NCBI GenBank assembly: GCA_017936685.1 | Contig: JAGBFA010000015.1 | Coordinates: forward strand, 1-64,000 | Direction of reading: 5' to 3' | DNA length: 64,000 nucleotides | DNA from: Alistipes sp. | Lineage (GTDB): Bacteria > Bacteroidota > Bacteroidia > Bacteroidales > Rikenellaceae | In this document: in pieces, positions 1 to 7,876 of the stretch | Numbering within the stretch: the first letter of the stretch is position 1 | Layout of the letters: the number at the start of each line of letters is the position of its first letter | Translations under genes and position numbers: made by a program | Notes under the pieces: generated by a model | Database searches by the model: none | What the model saw: only the letters and a program-made list of their open reading frames with translations | Told to the model about the DNA's origin: nothing

Positions 1-2427
1 CGTAGTGTTTACCACAATGCAGTTGCCAGCGAGGAACATACCATTGCTTAATGGCGAGCCATAGAATGAGGAGTAGCCAGCACCTCTACGATACGATGAG
101 TCATCGCGCTGAATGGGTGCTTCGGGGCGTGATAGGTAGGCATAATAGTTTGTTATCGTTCCATCCTCGCGGTTACGCGTAACACCCCACATCAGCAGAA
201 TAAAGTAGCCACCCTGGTATGTCGCCCAGCCATAGTAATGCTCTGGGTTATAGCCAGCAAAGACCTGCTTAACCGTACCTCTATGGTCGCAGTAGTAGAA
301 GACGCCTCGCTCGAAGCGCACAAAGCCATTCTCGGCAGCGAAGATCTCGAAGTCGTAGTCCGAGCGATAGATCTCGCGCAGTGTACGCGACACGCTATCA
401 AAGATAAGAATGCGCCCAGCGCGGTCGTGGAGTAAGAGGAAGTTCAAGCAACGCACGATGCGCTGTATCTCGAAGTCAAACGATAGTACCCGCACACAAT
501 CATCGCCCTCAGTTGGTCTCTCCTCGACAATGAAACGAGGCATCTCCGTAAGTTCACAATTGTAGATGTCATCAAGAGTCTGCAACTCGATAGAGTTTAC
601 CGAGTATGCAGCATGGAGATACTTCGTATCCTGCAGCACCGTATTCATATCGAGGTGCGCGGAAGTGAAGATGTCGCCCGTAAGTCGTTTGCTCGGCAAC
701 TGCTTGTACTTGAGTGCTGACTGCACAATATGCCCGACCAGGGTGTCGTAGTTGTTCGCACCCTTGGTATGCCAGAGGCGTGTTGGGTTACCCTCGGCAT
801 CGAGGTAGTAGAGGGCGTACAGCAGGTGGTCGTTGGGGATGGCGGGAATGTCACTGACGGGCAGTGCAATCGACATCTCGACATTGTTGGCAGGGTTTAC
901 GAGCGACTCATACTTGAGTCCCTTGTCGTAGTTATCGCCCGCATCGATGGTCATCGTCATCTGTGAAAAGGTAGCGTTCTCCTGGTGTCCCGAAGAGTAG
1001 CGACCACGATTGCTTTCGTAATACTCAATCTTGCCGATGAGTGTCTGGCGGATAAAGAACCGCAACACACCATCGGCTGGTATGCCGTTTATCTCCACCT
1101 TGATGCTTTCGGGCGTTCCCGTCTTAACCTCCGAGACGATGCAGGTTTCTGCCTGCGACCAATCGCCAGAGTCCGTAAGGTAGTGGGTAGAGCCTGCCGC
1201 AACGACACGAATGCCATAGTGTACGGGAACGGTGTAGTTCTCGGCAATGTTGGTATAGCGATCCGATGTCCACTCCCTATGCGTAGTTTGCAATGAAAAC
1301 TCCCATTGTATCGGAAAGTTACACTGCGCGACCTCCTTACCTTTGGTGTAGATTATTGTTCCTTTATAGGCATCACTACCGCAAAAACACAGCGAGTCGC
1401 CCCATTCGCCAAAGTCGATAAAGGCGTTGGGATCGTCCCACTCATCGGGCGAGAAGAAGCCAAGGTGGTCAGCCAAGTTCTCGATGCTCTTGTTCTTGAC
1501 ATCCACCGTTACGGAGCGCAGTGCTGGCACGATGTCGAGTGTCGCTTCGCCCATCACATAGATGCCTGCGTTCCACATATCATCGACAACATCTCTGCCC
1601 GATGATGTGACCACATTTACGCCCTCCTCAGCGATGAGATGTGTACCCGCGTCATCGGTCATTACTTCTCCTACGGGGAACTCCGAGCCGATCTCGAAGA
1701 AGGTAACGGGGCGACTGCTTTGGTAGAGCGAGATAGCTCTGCGGATATGGAGTGCTCCACTCGACTGAAATATCTGTCCAGCGAACGGGAGCAGGCAGAG
1801 TTCGAGGATATCGCGGTAGGTAGGCTCCTCGTAGACATAGTACAAGCGTTCCAGATCAATGTAGGTCTGGCGCAGTGGCGACAGTCCCTCGTTCATACCC
1901 TCGCCATAGAGGTCGAGCCAATCCGATACCTCCATATCCAGCTCCAAGAGATCGAGGCAGCGCGTGGTTAAGTTCCACAACGAGAGCCTGCCCGAAGTGC
2001 CTATCGACATCAGGTCTTTGAAGATGTAACTTTCCAGGAGGTTAAAGCCATCGACAGCCTTGATGGTAACGGTGTACGGTGGCGCTGTGAAGTTCTCGGA
2101 GTAGAGGTCGGCAGTTACAAAGCCTCGCCAATAGAGTGCGCCAGAACGAAATATGCTCACGCGGAACTGACGAGGGTCAGAAGTGAAGAGCGAGAGGTAG
2201 TGAAAATTCTCCTTGCAGAGGATGTTGATGGTAGCCTCGGAAGCCTTAACGGGAGCATAGAACTCATCGCCACGCGCCTCCCAGGTAATGATGATAGGCT
2301 CATCGCCTGCGAAGGTCATCTCCTCCGAGGAGCCTGCATAACCACGCTCGGCAATCTCCACACGCCACAAGATGTTGTGGTGCTTGCTGCGCATCTCTGC
2401 ATAGTATTTAAGTCCGAATTCTGCCAT
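1..2427 (-). CDS. Distal tail / tail-tip protein of prophage (partial, runs off left edge)
   Basis: An open frame starts with ATG at 2427 and stays open to base 1 (809 codons, no stop), so the gene is at least 809 residues. It begins MAEFGLKYYAEM and contains YWRGFVTADLY near residue 100, a pattern of beta-rich phage tail proteins. The last 150 residues read (FYYCDHRGTVKQVFAGYN, YYGWATYQGGYFILL) like beta-propeller strands. I infer a distal tail, hub or host-contact protein from size, beta-rich composition and position after the tail tube genes; no enzyme motif is visible. It has its own promoter and a palindrome shared with the portal promoter just upstream. It could also be a baseplate or fibre protein. 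Confidence 0.6.
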   Translation of the reverse strand, partial: MAEFGLKYYAEMRSKHHNILWRVEIAERGYAGSSEEMTFAGDEPIIITWEARGDEFYAPVKASEATINILCKENFHYLSLFTSDPRQFRVSIFRSGALYWRGFVTADLYSENFTAPPYTVTIKAVDGFNLLESYIFKDLMSIGTSGRLSLWNLTTRCLDLLELDMEVSDWLDLYGEGMNEGLSPLRQTYIDLERLYYVYEEPTYRDILELCLLPFAGQIFQSSGALHIRRAISLYQSSRPVTFFEIGSEFPVGEVMTDDAGTHLIAEEGVNVVTSSGRDVVDDMWNAGIYVMGEATLDIVPALRSVTVDVKNKSIENLADHLGFFSPDEWDDPNAFIDFGEWGDSLCFCGSDAYKGTIIYTKGKEVAQCNFPIQWEFSLQTTHREWTSDRYTNIAENYTVPVHYGIRVVAAGSTHYLTDSGDWSQAETCIVSEVKTGTPESIKVEINGIPADGVLRFFIRQTLIGKIEYYESNRGRYSSGHQENATFSQMTMTIDAGDNYDKGLKYESLVNPANNVEMSIALPVSDIPAIPNDHLLYALYYLDAEGNPTRLWHTKGANNYDTLVGHIVQSALKYKQLPSKRLTGDIFTSAHLDMNTVLQDTKYLHAAYSVNSIELQTLDDIYNCELTEMPRFIVEERPTEGDDCVRVLSFDFEIQRIVRCLNFLLLHDRAGRILIFDSVSRTLREIYRSDYDFEIFAAENGFVRFERGVFYYCDHRGTVKQVFAGYNPEHYYGWATYQGGYFILLMWGVTRNREDGTITNYYAYLSRPEAPIQRDDSSYRRGAGYSSFYGSPLSNGMFLAGNCIVVNTT

Positions 2428-2444
2428 TTATCACATCTTTGCGA

Positions 2445-2496
2445 TAAAGGTAGATTCACATCGGGCGACAAGAGATGACCATAGGTCACCTATAAA
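2445..2496 (-). promoter_or_regulatory. Prophage late promoter with palindromic operator (copy 1)
   Basis: On the minus strand a -7-like box TACCTTTA lies at 2445-2452, 18 bases before the tail gene start. Exactly 23 bases upstream of it is the 13-bp palindrome TGACCATAGGTCA (2476-2488), extended on the plus strand by CCTATAAA to 2496. The same 21-base block with one change, and the same 23-base spacing to a -7 box, occurs before the portal gene (13789-13840). The pair suggests binding sites for a phage regulator of morphogenesis genes. Confidence 0.6.
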
Positions 2497-2563
2497 GGAG
2501 TGCTTTGAATAGCATAGAACAAAAAAAATTGAAGTATCTTTTCTAATATAGAAAAATTTGCAC

Positions 2564-2571
2564 TATCTTTG
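2564..2571 (+). promoter_or_regulatory. Promoter -7 box of AbiE-like toxin-antitoxin operon
   Basis: TATCTTTG fits the Bacteroidetes -7 consensus TAnnTTTG exactly and lies 28 bases before the antitoxin ATG. The -33 region (TATCTTTTC around 2535-2543) is a weak match. It diverges from the tail gene promoter at 2445-2496. Confidence 0.6.
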
Positions 2572-2599
2572 TGAACGGATTTGTTGACAAATTACCATT

Positions 2600-3181
2600 A
2601 TGAACTGCAATGTTGGACAATATATAAGTGAGTTGGTAGCTCGTTCGGGACTCTCGCAGGCAGATGTTGCCCGCGAGATAAGCGTTTCGCGTCAATCACT
2701 CAGTTATGTTATTTGCGGCAAGCGTGATATGTCGTTACAGCTCGCTATGAAATTGGAGTCGTACTTCTCTTTGCCCGATGGCGAACTCATGAAGATGCAG
2801 GCTCTACAAGCCGTTCAGCAGCGTAAGCAGGAGATCCGCAACCACCTGTGCGAGGTGCTTGTGTCAAAGAATGCCTTTTGGTCATACGATGTGAGCTCAT
2901 ACGATGTGATTCCCGATGAGGAACTAATAGAGAAGTGTTTTACTCAGTTGGATATGGATAACATCGACCTTATGTTTGAGCTCTATCCTCGCAAGCGCAT
3001 CCAGCAAGTGTGGCGTGAGCGTATGGCTATCCAGGGCGAGTATATGCAGATGCTCAACATAATGATTGCGATGTACTACTTCGGTATAAAGGAGCCCGAA
3101 AAGTACCTCGCAAAGGTTGAACGACAGCACATAAACAAGATATTAAAACAATCGTTATATGCGTCAGGGATTAACAACTAA
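2600..3181 (+). CDS. XRE-family antitoxin of AbiE-like system
   Basis: 193 residues. The N-terminal 60 residues form a helix-turn-helix of the Cro/C1 type (GLSQADVAREISVSRQSLS, then GKRDMSLQLAMKLE). The C-terminal part contains RKRIQQVWRERM and a short helical tail, as in antitoxins paired with AbiEii nucleotidyltransferases in Bacteroidetes. Its last 23 bases overlap the start of the downstream toxin, so the two are translationally coupled. It probably neutralises the toxin and represses its own promoter at 2564. Both genes face opposite to the phage structural genes, so they are cargo. HTH assignment is firm; pairing is inferred from context. Confidence 0.8.
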   Translation: MNCNVGQYISELVARSGLSQADVAREISVSRQSLSYVICGKRDMSLQLAMKLESYFSLPDGELMKMQALQAVQQRKQEIRNHLCEVLVSKNAFWSYDVSSYDVIPDEELIEKCFTQLDMDNIDLMFELYPRKRIQQVWRERMAIQGEYMQMLNIMIAMYYFGIKEPEKYLAKVERQHINKILKQSLYASGINN

Positions 3182-3803
3182 CATCGAAGCTATCATTGAG
3201 CAGGTTGCTCAGTTGGAGTGCATCAAGCCATACATTTTGTGTGGCGGTACAGCACTCGCCATACAGATAGGTCACCGCAAAAGTGAGGACTTGGACTTTA
3301 TGATGTGGCGCATATCCAAGACCGAGAAGCCAGAGGTTAATTGGAATGCTATCGAAAGGGAGCTCAAAGAGAAGATTGGAGAGATTGAAAACTTCAATAT
3401 GCTCGGCTTCGACCAGGTTGAGTTTGTTGTTAAGGGTGTTAAGTTCTCGTTCTTTGTGAGCGACAACCTCTCGCCCGTCACAGCACCTACCGAGTATCTC
3501 GGCAATATCCGTTTGGCGGATATTGAGTCTATTATGGCAATGAAGATGGAGGTAATGTTGCGTAGGATGAAGTTCCGCGACTACTACGATATCTATTGTA
3601 TGCTGCAGGAGGGATATTCCATACACAAAGGCATAGAGAAGGCTCTTAACCTATCGCGCCACCGTCTCTCGTCTAAAAACATTTTTACAATGCTCCTGGG
3701 CGGTCAGTTTGTCCCCGACAATAACTTCGCAACATTAGAGCCGAAGTACGATGTCACAAAGGAGCAGATACGCGAGTATATAATGCAAAAACTCAAGGAA
3801 TAA
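3159..3803 (+). CDS. AbiEii-family nucleotidyltransferase toxin
   Basis: 214 residues. The N-terminus carries the nucleotidyltransferase signature CGGTALA (residues 28-34) followed by HRKSEDLDF (39-47), with the catalytic acidic pair D44 and D46, as in AbiEii/AbiGii toxins. Members of this family transfer nucleotides to tRNA or related acceptors and stop growth upon phage infection. RMKFRDYYDIYCML near residues 130-143 matches the conserved RxKxRDxxD region after the core. It overlaps the XRE antitoxin gene and is followed by a hairpin at 3809-3834. It is a likely superinfection-exclusion or stability module carried by the prophage. Confidence 0.85.
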   Translation: MRQGLTTNIEAIIEQVAQLECIKPYILCGGTALAIQIGHRKSEDLDFMMWRISKTEKPEVNWNAIERELKEKIGEIENFNMLGFDQVEFVVKGVKFSFFVSDNLSPVTAPTEYLGNIRLADIESIMAMKMEVMLRRMKFRDYYDIYCMLQEGYSIHKGIEKALNLSRHRLSSKNIFTMLLGGQFVPDNNFATLEPKYDVTKEQIREYIMQKLKE

Positions 3804-3808
3804 ATAGG

Positions 3809-3834
3809 AGCCGAGACCCGTATGGATCTCGGCT
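3809..3834 (+). terminator. Hairpin after AbiE-like operon
   Basis: AGCCGAGA (3809-3816) and TCTCGGCT (3827-3834) form a perfect 8-bp stem with a 10-base loop five bases after the toxin stop. The downstream T run is weak, so termination strength is uncertain. Confidence 0.5.
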
Positions 3835-3854
3835 TCAACAGAGTGAGTTGCTTA

Positions 3855-4055
3855 TTATCCGATTACACGAAAGTCATCGGCTTCGGGGATTACCGCCAAC
3901 CCGCCCCAAGTGCCATGGAGCTGACCGATGGCATCTATATCCTCAATCACGCCCTCCTTGCCATCGTAGCGGTTATCCTCGCCTTCGAGGTGGATGATAC
4001 GGATGCGCTGTCCTACCTTGTAGAGACTCTCGCGCTGTTGCTTTGTCTGGTGCAT
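3855..4055 (-). CDS. DUF4314-like small protein
   Basis: 66 residues from ATG at 4055. The sequence YKVGQRIRIIHLEGEDNRYDGKEG, then GQLHGTWGGLAVIPEADDF, fits the DUF4314 pattern (a small beta-barrel with KxGxRVRL, GxxGxV and LxGxWxxGxAVIPxxDxF), common in phages and mobile elements with no established role. It sits 11 bases upstream of the frameshifted gene at 4067-4367 in coordinates but downstream in transcription, so the two probably form one minus-strand unit. Confidence 0.65.
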   Translation of the reverse strand: MHQTKQQRESLYKVGQRIRIIHLEGEDNRYDGKEGVIEDIDAIGQLHGTWGGLAVIPEADDFRVIG

Positions 4056-4066
4056 ATCGTTCGTTT

Positions 4067-4367
4067 TTAAGCGTTAAACCAATCTTCAAATTGCTCGTAG
4101 AAGAGCAGCTGTGTGTGTGGGCGCATCATATCGTAGTTGCAAAGGATCGACTCGCGACTTTTAGCGTTCCATTCGGCTGGTGTCTTGATTGTAGTGAAGT
4201 CCACCGCCTCGACCTTGACATCATCGTACTCTGCGAGGAACTCGCGTGAGGTGCGCGAGAGGTCACGCACCTCGTCCGTTGCCTGCAACCAGCTTGTTGC
4301 CCTTAATCTCGGAAATATGGTTGCGGATGTTGTAAATCTCAATCAAAAGGTTTTCTTTGCGTGTCAT
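4067..4367 (-). pseudogene. Small phage protein interrupted by a frameshift
   Basis: An ATG at 4367 starts MTRKENLLIEIYNIRNHISEIKG but meets a TGA after 34 codons (4263-4265). Another frame continues the same style of sequence (TDEVRDLSRTSREFLAEYDD to FEDWFNA, stop at 4067) and has no ATG of its own. The two halves join by a +1 shift near 4270-4285, giving a protein of about 99 residues. This is a one-base indel in the genome or an assembly error. The intact protein has an N-terminal coiled helix and no recognised domain. Confidence 0.55.
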
Positions 4368-4482
4368 AATCTATTCAGTATTAAGTGTTTAATTCTGTTT
4401 TATTGTAGTGTAAACATAACATCACTATTTGAAACACGCAAGTTAATTCGCAATAAGTTTCCATAATTTTTGGTATCATTTT

Positions 4483-4513
4483 TTTGTTTTAATAATATGT
4501 TTACATATCTTTG
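4483..4513 (+). promoter_or_regulatory. Promoter of DUF3825 gene
   Basis: TTTG at 4483-4486 and TATCTTTG at 4506-4513, separated by 19 bases, match both halves of the Bacteroidetes sigma-ABfr promoter. The start codon is at 4677, which leaves a leader of about 155 bases; no recognised riboswitch is visible in it. Confidence 0.7.
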
Positions 4514-4676
4514 TAGTCGATTGACCGACTCTAATGAAAAGGTCTTCGTTTGAATTGAAAATGTAGTGGCATTTATTGCTGCCACTTTGAGGGTTTCACT
4601 TGCGTTATTGCATTTTTCGCACCCCGCGCATGATTGGAAACCTAATATAACTTAGGGGTGGGAAAACGATATTATT

Positions 4677-5885
4677 ATGGAGACAATGACAACTCCTACC
4701 AAGACCTCCGATGGTCTTTTGCAATTCGGCTATGTAGCAAATCTCAAGAATGGTGTCTACATCAAAGAGCTACAAGAAAAATTAAGCGACACCGACCAAG
4801 AACCCACATCACAAGAATTAAGAGAGAGGGCAAACTCAGCAGAAGTAGTCTTGCTCAATCGTCATGGGTATCCTAAAGATGCTGCTGGAAGGAGTATTCC
4901 TGCAAGTAAAGTTCGTTTCAAAGGCTTCAATACGGGATACAAGCTTGATGGTAAGTACATTTTCGGATGGTTTGAACGAAAAAATGATGAGTCAGACTTT
5001 GAGGGTGTATTTTGGGCAACTGAACAAGAATTACGAGCGTACGCTCGATTAAAGGAGAAAACATCGCGTCTTTTCAAAATGGGTGATTTCTACTTTGATA
5101 GCATTGATGATTGTCAGGCGTTCCTTGACGATATCGCTAAAGCTGCTATACCAGAAAGCTGGCGATATAAGAACAAGCAGTCTGCTATCAATCACCCCAT
5201 CCTTAAAAGTTATTTAGAGACTATCTTTGTTAAACTCAACAAGGAGGGGAAAGTTATAAAGAGTGCTGATGGTAAGCATGTTATCTTTAACACTAATCTC
5301 CTTGACAAGTTCTTCCACGCAATTTATATTATTGCGGAGGTTCAAGAAGCTGAAGATCTTGAAGTGTATATGTGTCCTCGTAGAACTGCTGAGGAGAGTT
5401 ATCGCGATTTCAAGAAGTATGGTTTTCCTGAGGACATTAAGCCTACATCACCCAAATTTTTCGAGGAGGTCAACGAGGTTATTTTTAATCCATCGTGGAA
5501 GATAGATAAAAATTACAGTGCGCTTACACATATTATTGAACAGCGCATAGATAGATTTCCTGCACATATGAGAACAAAAGATTCATATTTGCTGGCAAGA
5601 AAGCTATATGATGCGATAGAATATGCTGTGGCGATTGCCCAACGCAACTATAAGTATATCGTACCAATATATTATCCCAAATATAATCGCATCTCATTTT
5701 TGATGCCGATATTTTTGGAGGGAACATATAACTCATACCCAGATTTCGCATTAGTTCTTCAGACCGATGCAGAAAACAAGATGTACATAGCTCGAACTAT
5801 TTTGGATTTAGAGACTGGCTACCAAGATGCAAGGTTGGTTGCAAAACCCGATGAGTCCTGGCTAAACCCAGTTACACTTAAATAA
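4677..5885 (+). CDS. DUF3825 domain protein (prophage cargo)
   Basis: 402 residues. The C-terminal half (about 205-400) matches the DUF3825 pattern: FFHAIYIIAEVQ, PTSPKFFEEVNEVIFNPSW, IVPIYYPKYNRISFLMPIFL, PDFALVLQTD and a final LDLETGYQDARLVAKPDESWL. This family is linked in the literature to RNA-binding and conflict-system proteins, but I know of no proven activity. The N-terminal half includes a beta-rich stretch (KVRFKGFNTGYKLDGKYIF) possibly of OB or SH3 type. It has its own promoter (4483-4513) and terminator (5895-5933), lies opposite to the phage genes, and is a self-contained cargo gene. A defence or host-takeover role is inference. Confidence 0.75.
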   Translation: METMTTPTKTSDGLLQFGYVANLKNGVYIKELQEKLSDTDQEPTSQELRERANSAEVVLLNRHGYPKDAAGRSIPASKVRFKGFNTGYKLDGKYIFGWFERKNDESDFEGVFWATEQELRAYARLKEKTSRLFKMGDFYFDSIDDCQAFLDDIAKAAIPESWRYKNKQSAINHPILKSYLETIFVKLNKEGKVIKSADGKHVIFNTNLLDKFFHAIYIIAEVQEAEDLEVYMCPRRTAEESYRDFKKYGFPEDIKPTSPKFFEEVNEVIFNPSWKIDKNYSALTHIIEQRIDRFPAHMRTKDSYLLARKLYDAIEYAVAIAQRNYKYIVPIYYPKYNRISFLMPIFLEGTYNSYPDFALVLQTDAENKMYIARTILDLETGYQDARLVAKPDESWLNPVTLK

Positions 5886-5894
5886 ACTACATAG

Positions 5895-5937
5895 GAGCCT
5901 GGTTAACCAACAAAATGTTAGCCAGGCTCTTTTATTT
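5895..5937. terminator. Intrinsic terminator between convergent genes
   Basis: GAGCCTGGTTAAC (5895-5907) pairs with GTTAGCCAGGCTC (5917-5929) at 12 of 13 positions, followed by TTTTATTT. It lies between the convergent DUF3825 and adenine methylase genes and ends the plus-strand transcript. Confidence 0.85.
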
Positions 5938-6709
5938 AGTAGTTCGTTACAATCCACTCCTCTTGTCGCCTGCGTGAGGTCTTGGATGCAGTGATGGTGC
6001 CCTCGATACGGTGGATTGTCCAGCCGCAACGCTCTGCGTAATCCTCGATCTTCTTGTGCGGGAACATCGTCAGCATAAATTTTCCCTTGACTTTCGATAG
6101 CGTATCGAGCAGATTGGAAAAGTCCTCCTCGTTGAATGCTCCGTTGTAGTGTCCGCAGTCCGTTCCGACATAGGGCGGATCAACGAAGTGGAACGCCTCC
6201 TCGCAGTCATAGCGTTTGATGAGGTTTGTGCCATCCTCACACTCAATGGTTACATAGTTGAGCCTGCCGCACAACTCCTCCGTAAAGGCATCTTTAGCGT
6301 TGCGGAGCTTCTGGGTGGTCGTTCCAGTGCGGTCGTAGCCGAATGTACCATCGAGCATCGAGGCAAAGCCGAGCTTCGAGCACACCCACACTGCCCACGC
6401 ACGCTCTATGGGAGTGAAGAAGTGCGGGTGCTGGTTGATATGCTTGGCGTGTGCGTGTATTTCGCGGCTGTGGAGTGTGGCATCGATGAGCTCTTTGAGG
6501 GTGGGATACTTGCGCTGTGCGACCTGGTAGAAGTTTACAAGCTCTGTGTTGATGTCGTTTATGACCTCACACTTGGCTGGCTCTTTGGCAAAGAGTACCG
6601 CGCAGCCACCACAAAACGCCTCGGTATAGAGGGCGTGTTCTGGGATCAGTGGGAGGATGTGTTTGAGGAGGGTTTGCTTCCCTCCGTAGTAGGATATTGG
6701 TGTCTTCAT
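5936..6709 (-). CDS. D12-class N6-adenine DNA methyltransferase
   Basis: 257 residues. It has the class D12 motifs in order: motif X ISYYGGKQTLL at residues 5-15, motif I AFCGGCAVLF near 31-40, and the catalytic motif IV DPPY near residue 177 (FVDPPYVGTDCGHY). This is the Dam-like order and length. It transfers a methyl group from S-adenosylmethionine to adenine in a short site, usually GATC. No partner endonuclease is next to it, so in the prophage it probably protects phage DNA from host restriction or acts in regulation. It is 9 bases downstream of the spanin-like gene in the late minus-strand operon. Confidence 0.9.
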   Translation of the reverse strand: MKTPISYYGGKQTLLKHILPLIPEHALYTEAFCGGCAVLFAKEPAKCEVINDINTELVNFYQVAQRKYPTLKELIDATLHSREIHAHAKHINQHPHFFTPIERAWAVWVCSKLGFASMLDGTFGYDRTGTTTQKLRNAKDAFTEELCGRLNYVTIECEDGTNLIKRYDCEEAFHFVDPPYVGTDCGHYNGAFNEEDFSNLLDTLSKVKGKFMLTMFPHKKIEDYAERCGWTIHRIEGTITASKTSRRRQEEWIVTNY

Positions 6710-6718
6710 AGTTGAGGA

Positions 6719-7210
6719 TTACTTAAATTTCAAAATTGCGATGATAAGAAGTAGCAGAGCCAAGCACCCTGTGCACCATTTGAGCCACGATGAGCCGCTG
6801 GTGTTCGGGGACTCTTCGAGCGAGGATTGCTCATCGCAGCGTGCCGCAGTGTTGATGCGGCTATGCGAGAGGCTGTCGCTGTTGGATTTACTCTCTGTCC
6901 CATTCATCAGTTCTGTCTTTACAATGCGCTTCACAGCACCGCACTGGGGTGTTATAGCTCTTGGAACAACCGCTTCGGTACTCTCCTCGCGCTGGGGAGT
7001 AGGCTCTTCGGGTACGGTCTGCGGAGGATAGAACTCCACCTCGGTCTGCGTGAGCGTTGTGATGCTCCGCTCCAACTCCGAGCGTATCAGGCACGTGAGC
7101 GTTGAGTCGGCAATTACCAGCTCCGAGTGCTTCTCGGTGTGAGCCTCTTTGAGTGGTGCGCACCCCAGTGTGGCTGTGGCAAGCGTTAGTATGGTTACTT
7201 TTCGATACAT
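6719..7210 (-). CDS. Candidate unimolecular spanin (lipoprotein with C-terminal membrane anchor)
   Basis: 163 residues from ATG at 7210, overlapping the 3' end of the tail chaperone frame by 16 bases. The N-terminus MYRKVTILTLATATLGC is a short signal with a lipobox ending in Cys17. The middle is hydrophilic and proline/serine-rich (PPQTVPEEPTPQREE). The C-terminus WLKWCTGCLALLLLIIAILK is a membrane helix. An outer-membrane lipid anchor plus an inner-membrane helix in one polypeptide is the architecture of u-spanins, which fuse the two membranes at lysis. No endolysin or holin is visible nearby, so the call rests on topology. An alternative is a phage lipoprotein of unknown use. A longer open frame upstream to 7612 is a shadow. 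Confidence 0.5.
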   Translation of the reverse strand: MYRKVTILTLATATLGCAPLKEAHTEKHSELVIADSTLTCLIRSELERSITTLTQTEVEFYPPQTVPEEPTPQREESTEAVVPRAITPQCGAVKRIVKTELMNGTESKSNSDSLSHSRINTAARCDEQSSLEESPNTSGSSWLKWCTGCLALLLLIIAILKFK

Positions 7211-7871
7211 TGCATTAGTTGTTTGACGCGCTCTGTGCGCTCTTCGATTGTGAGTTCTCTCTCTTCGATGTCGCCCTTGTCCCAAGGTAGCGGGAACATC
7301 TCCAGCATCGGCTTGCGGTCTTTCTTGTCGAGTTGTATGGATGTGAGTATCCACACTTCCCAGCGCGTGCGTTCCCACGCCTGCTGCTCTCGTTCCACCT
7401 CGCGCCTCGACCAGCCTGCCCACGCATAGTAGAACTCTGCGGGTGTCATCTGCTCGAACTCTGCGGGGCGTATTCCCATCTGCCCAACGGCTATGGCGTA
7501 CCACTGCTCGTAGGTAGGCTTGCTGCCTACCTCGTTGGGCGCGGAGGGTTTGGGGAGAGGCTACCGAGCTTATCCACCAGCGGAGTAATGCTCTGAACGA
7601 AGATCTCGGCAACGGAGAGTATCAACTGTGGGTCGTCATCGAAGATGTCCCACACATCGTCCACCGTATAGCGAAGATTGCTCTTCGCCCTGCGTGCGCC
7701 ATCGTTCAGTCCCAACACCGCGAGGTCGGCAAAGCCCTCAAACGAGGAGAGTGCTTCGGGAGCAGAGAGCATATCAGAGAAGTCCACATTGTGCTGCTGG
7801 GCAAAGCGGCTGACAGCCTTCAATCCGAAGTGTATCGGATGCGGTTTTCCGTTAATCGTAATCTCTGCCAT
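7195..7871 (-). CDS. Tail assembly chaperone GT-type fusion made by predicted -1 frameshift
   Basis: The zero frame (7871 to 7527) ends eight codons after a CCCAAAC heptamer that lies exactly in the X XXY YYZ phase (7554 down to 7548, codons 107-108). Shifting back one base continues in the frame that stays open to 7195, reading PSAPNEVGSKPTYEQWYAIA and then MGIRPAEFEQMTPAEFYYAW. The product would be about 225 residues: 108 from frame zero and 117 from the -1 frame. This is the gene layout of lambda G/GT and most long-tailed phages, placed just after the tail tube gene. The extension may bind the tail tube protein; its apparent ATG at 7479 is probably not used. Confidence 0.75.
7527..7871 (-). 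CDS. Tail assembly chaperone, short form (gpG-like)
   Basis: 114 residues, MAEITINGKPHPIHFGLKAV with an alpha-helical body, ending PNPPRPTR. It follows the major tail tube gene by five bases, as the short tail chaperone does in siphoviruses. The family is recognised from position, length and the ITINGKxxxIxFxxxA opening rather than from an enzyme motif. The longer frameshift product is described separately. Confidence 0.75.
   Translation of the reverse strand: MAEITINGKPHPIHFGLKAVSRFAQQHNVDFSDMLSAPEALSSFEGFADLAVLGLNDGARRAKSNLRYTVDDVWDIFDDDPQLILSVAEIFVQSITPLVDKLGSLSPNPPRPTR
7548..7554 (-). other. Slippery heptamer for programmed -1 frameshift
   Basis: Minus-strand CCCAAAC in the phase C CCA AAC. 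After slippage the two tRNAs re-pair with CCC and AAA. It is 24 bases upstream of the zero-frame stop codon. CCCAAAC fits the generic X XXY YYZ rule, though I have not folded the downstream RNA. Confidence 0.7.
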
Positions 7872-7876
7872 AGGCG

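Noticed and set aside
7211..7612. N-terminal extension of the spanin-like frame up to 7612
   Set aside because: The extra residues are Arg/Thr-rich shadow of the chaperone gene; the signal peptide starts at 7210.
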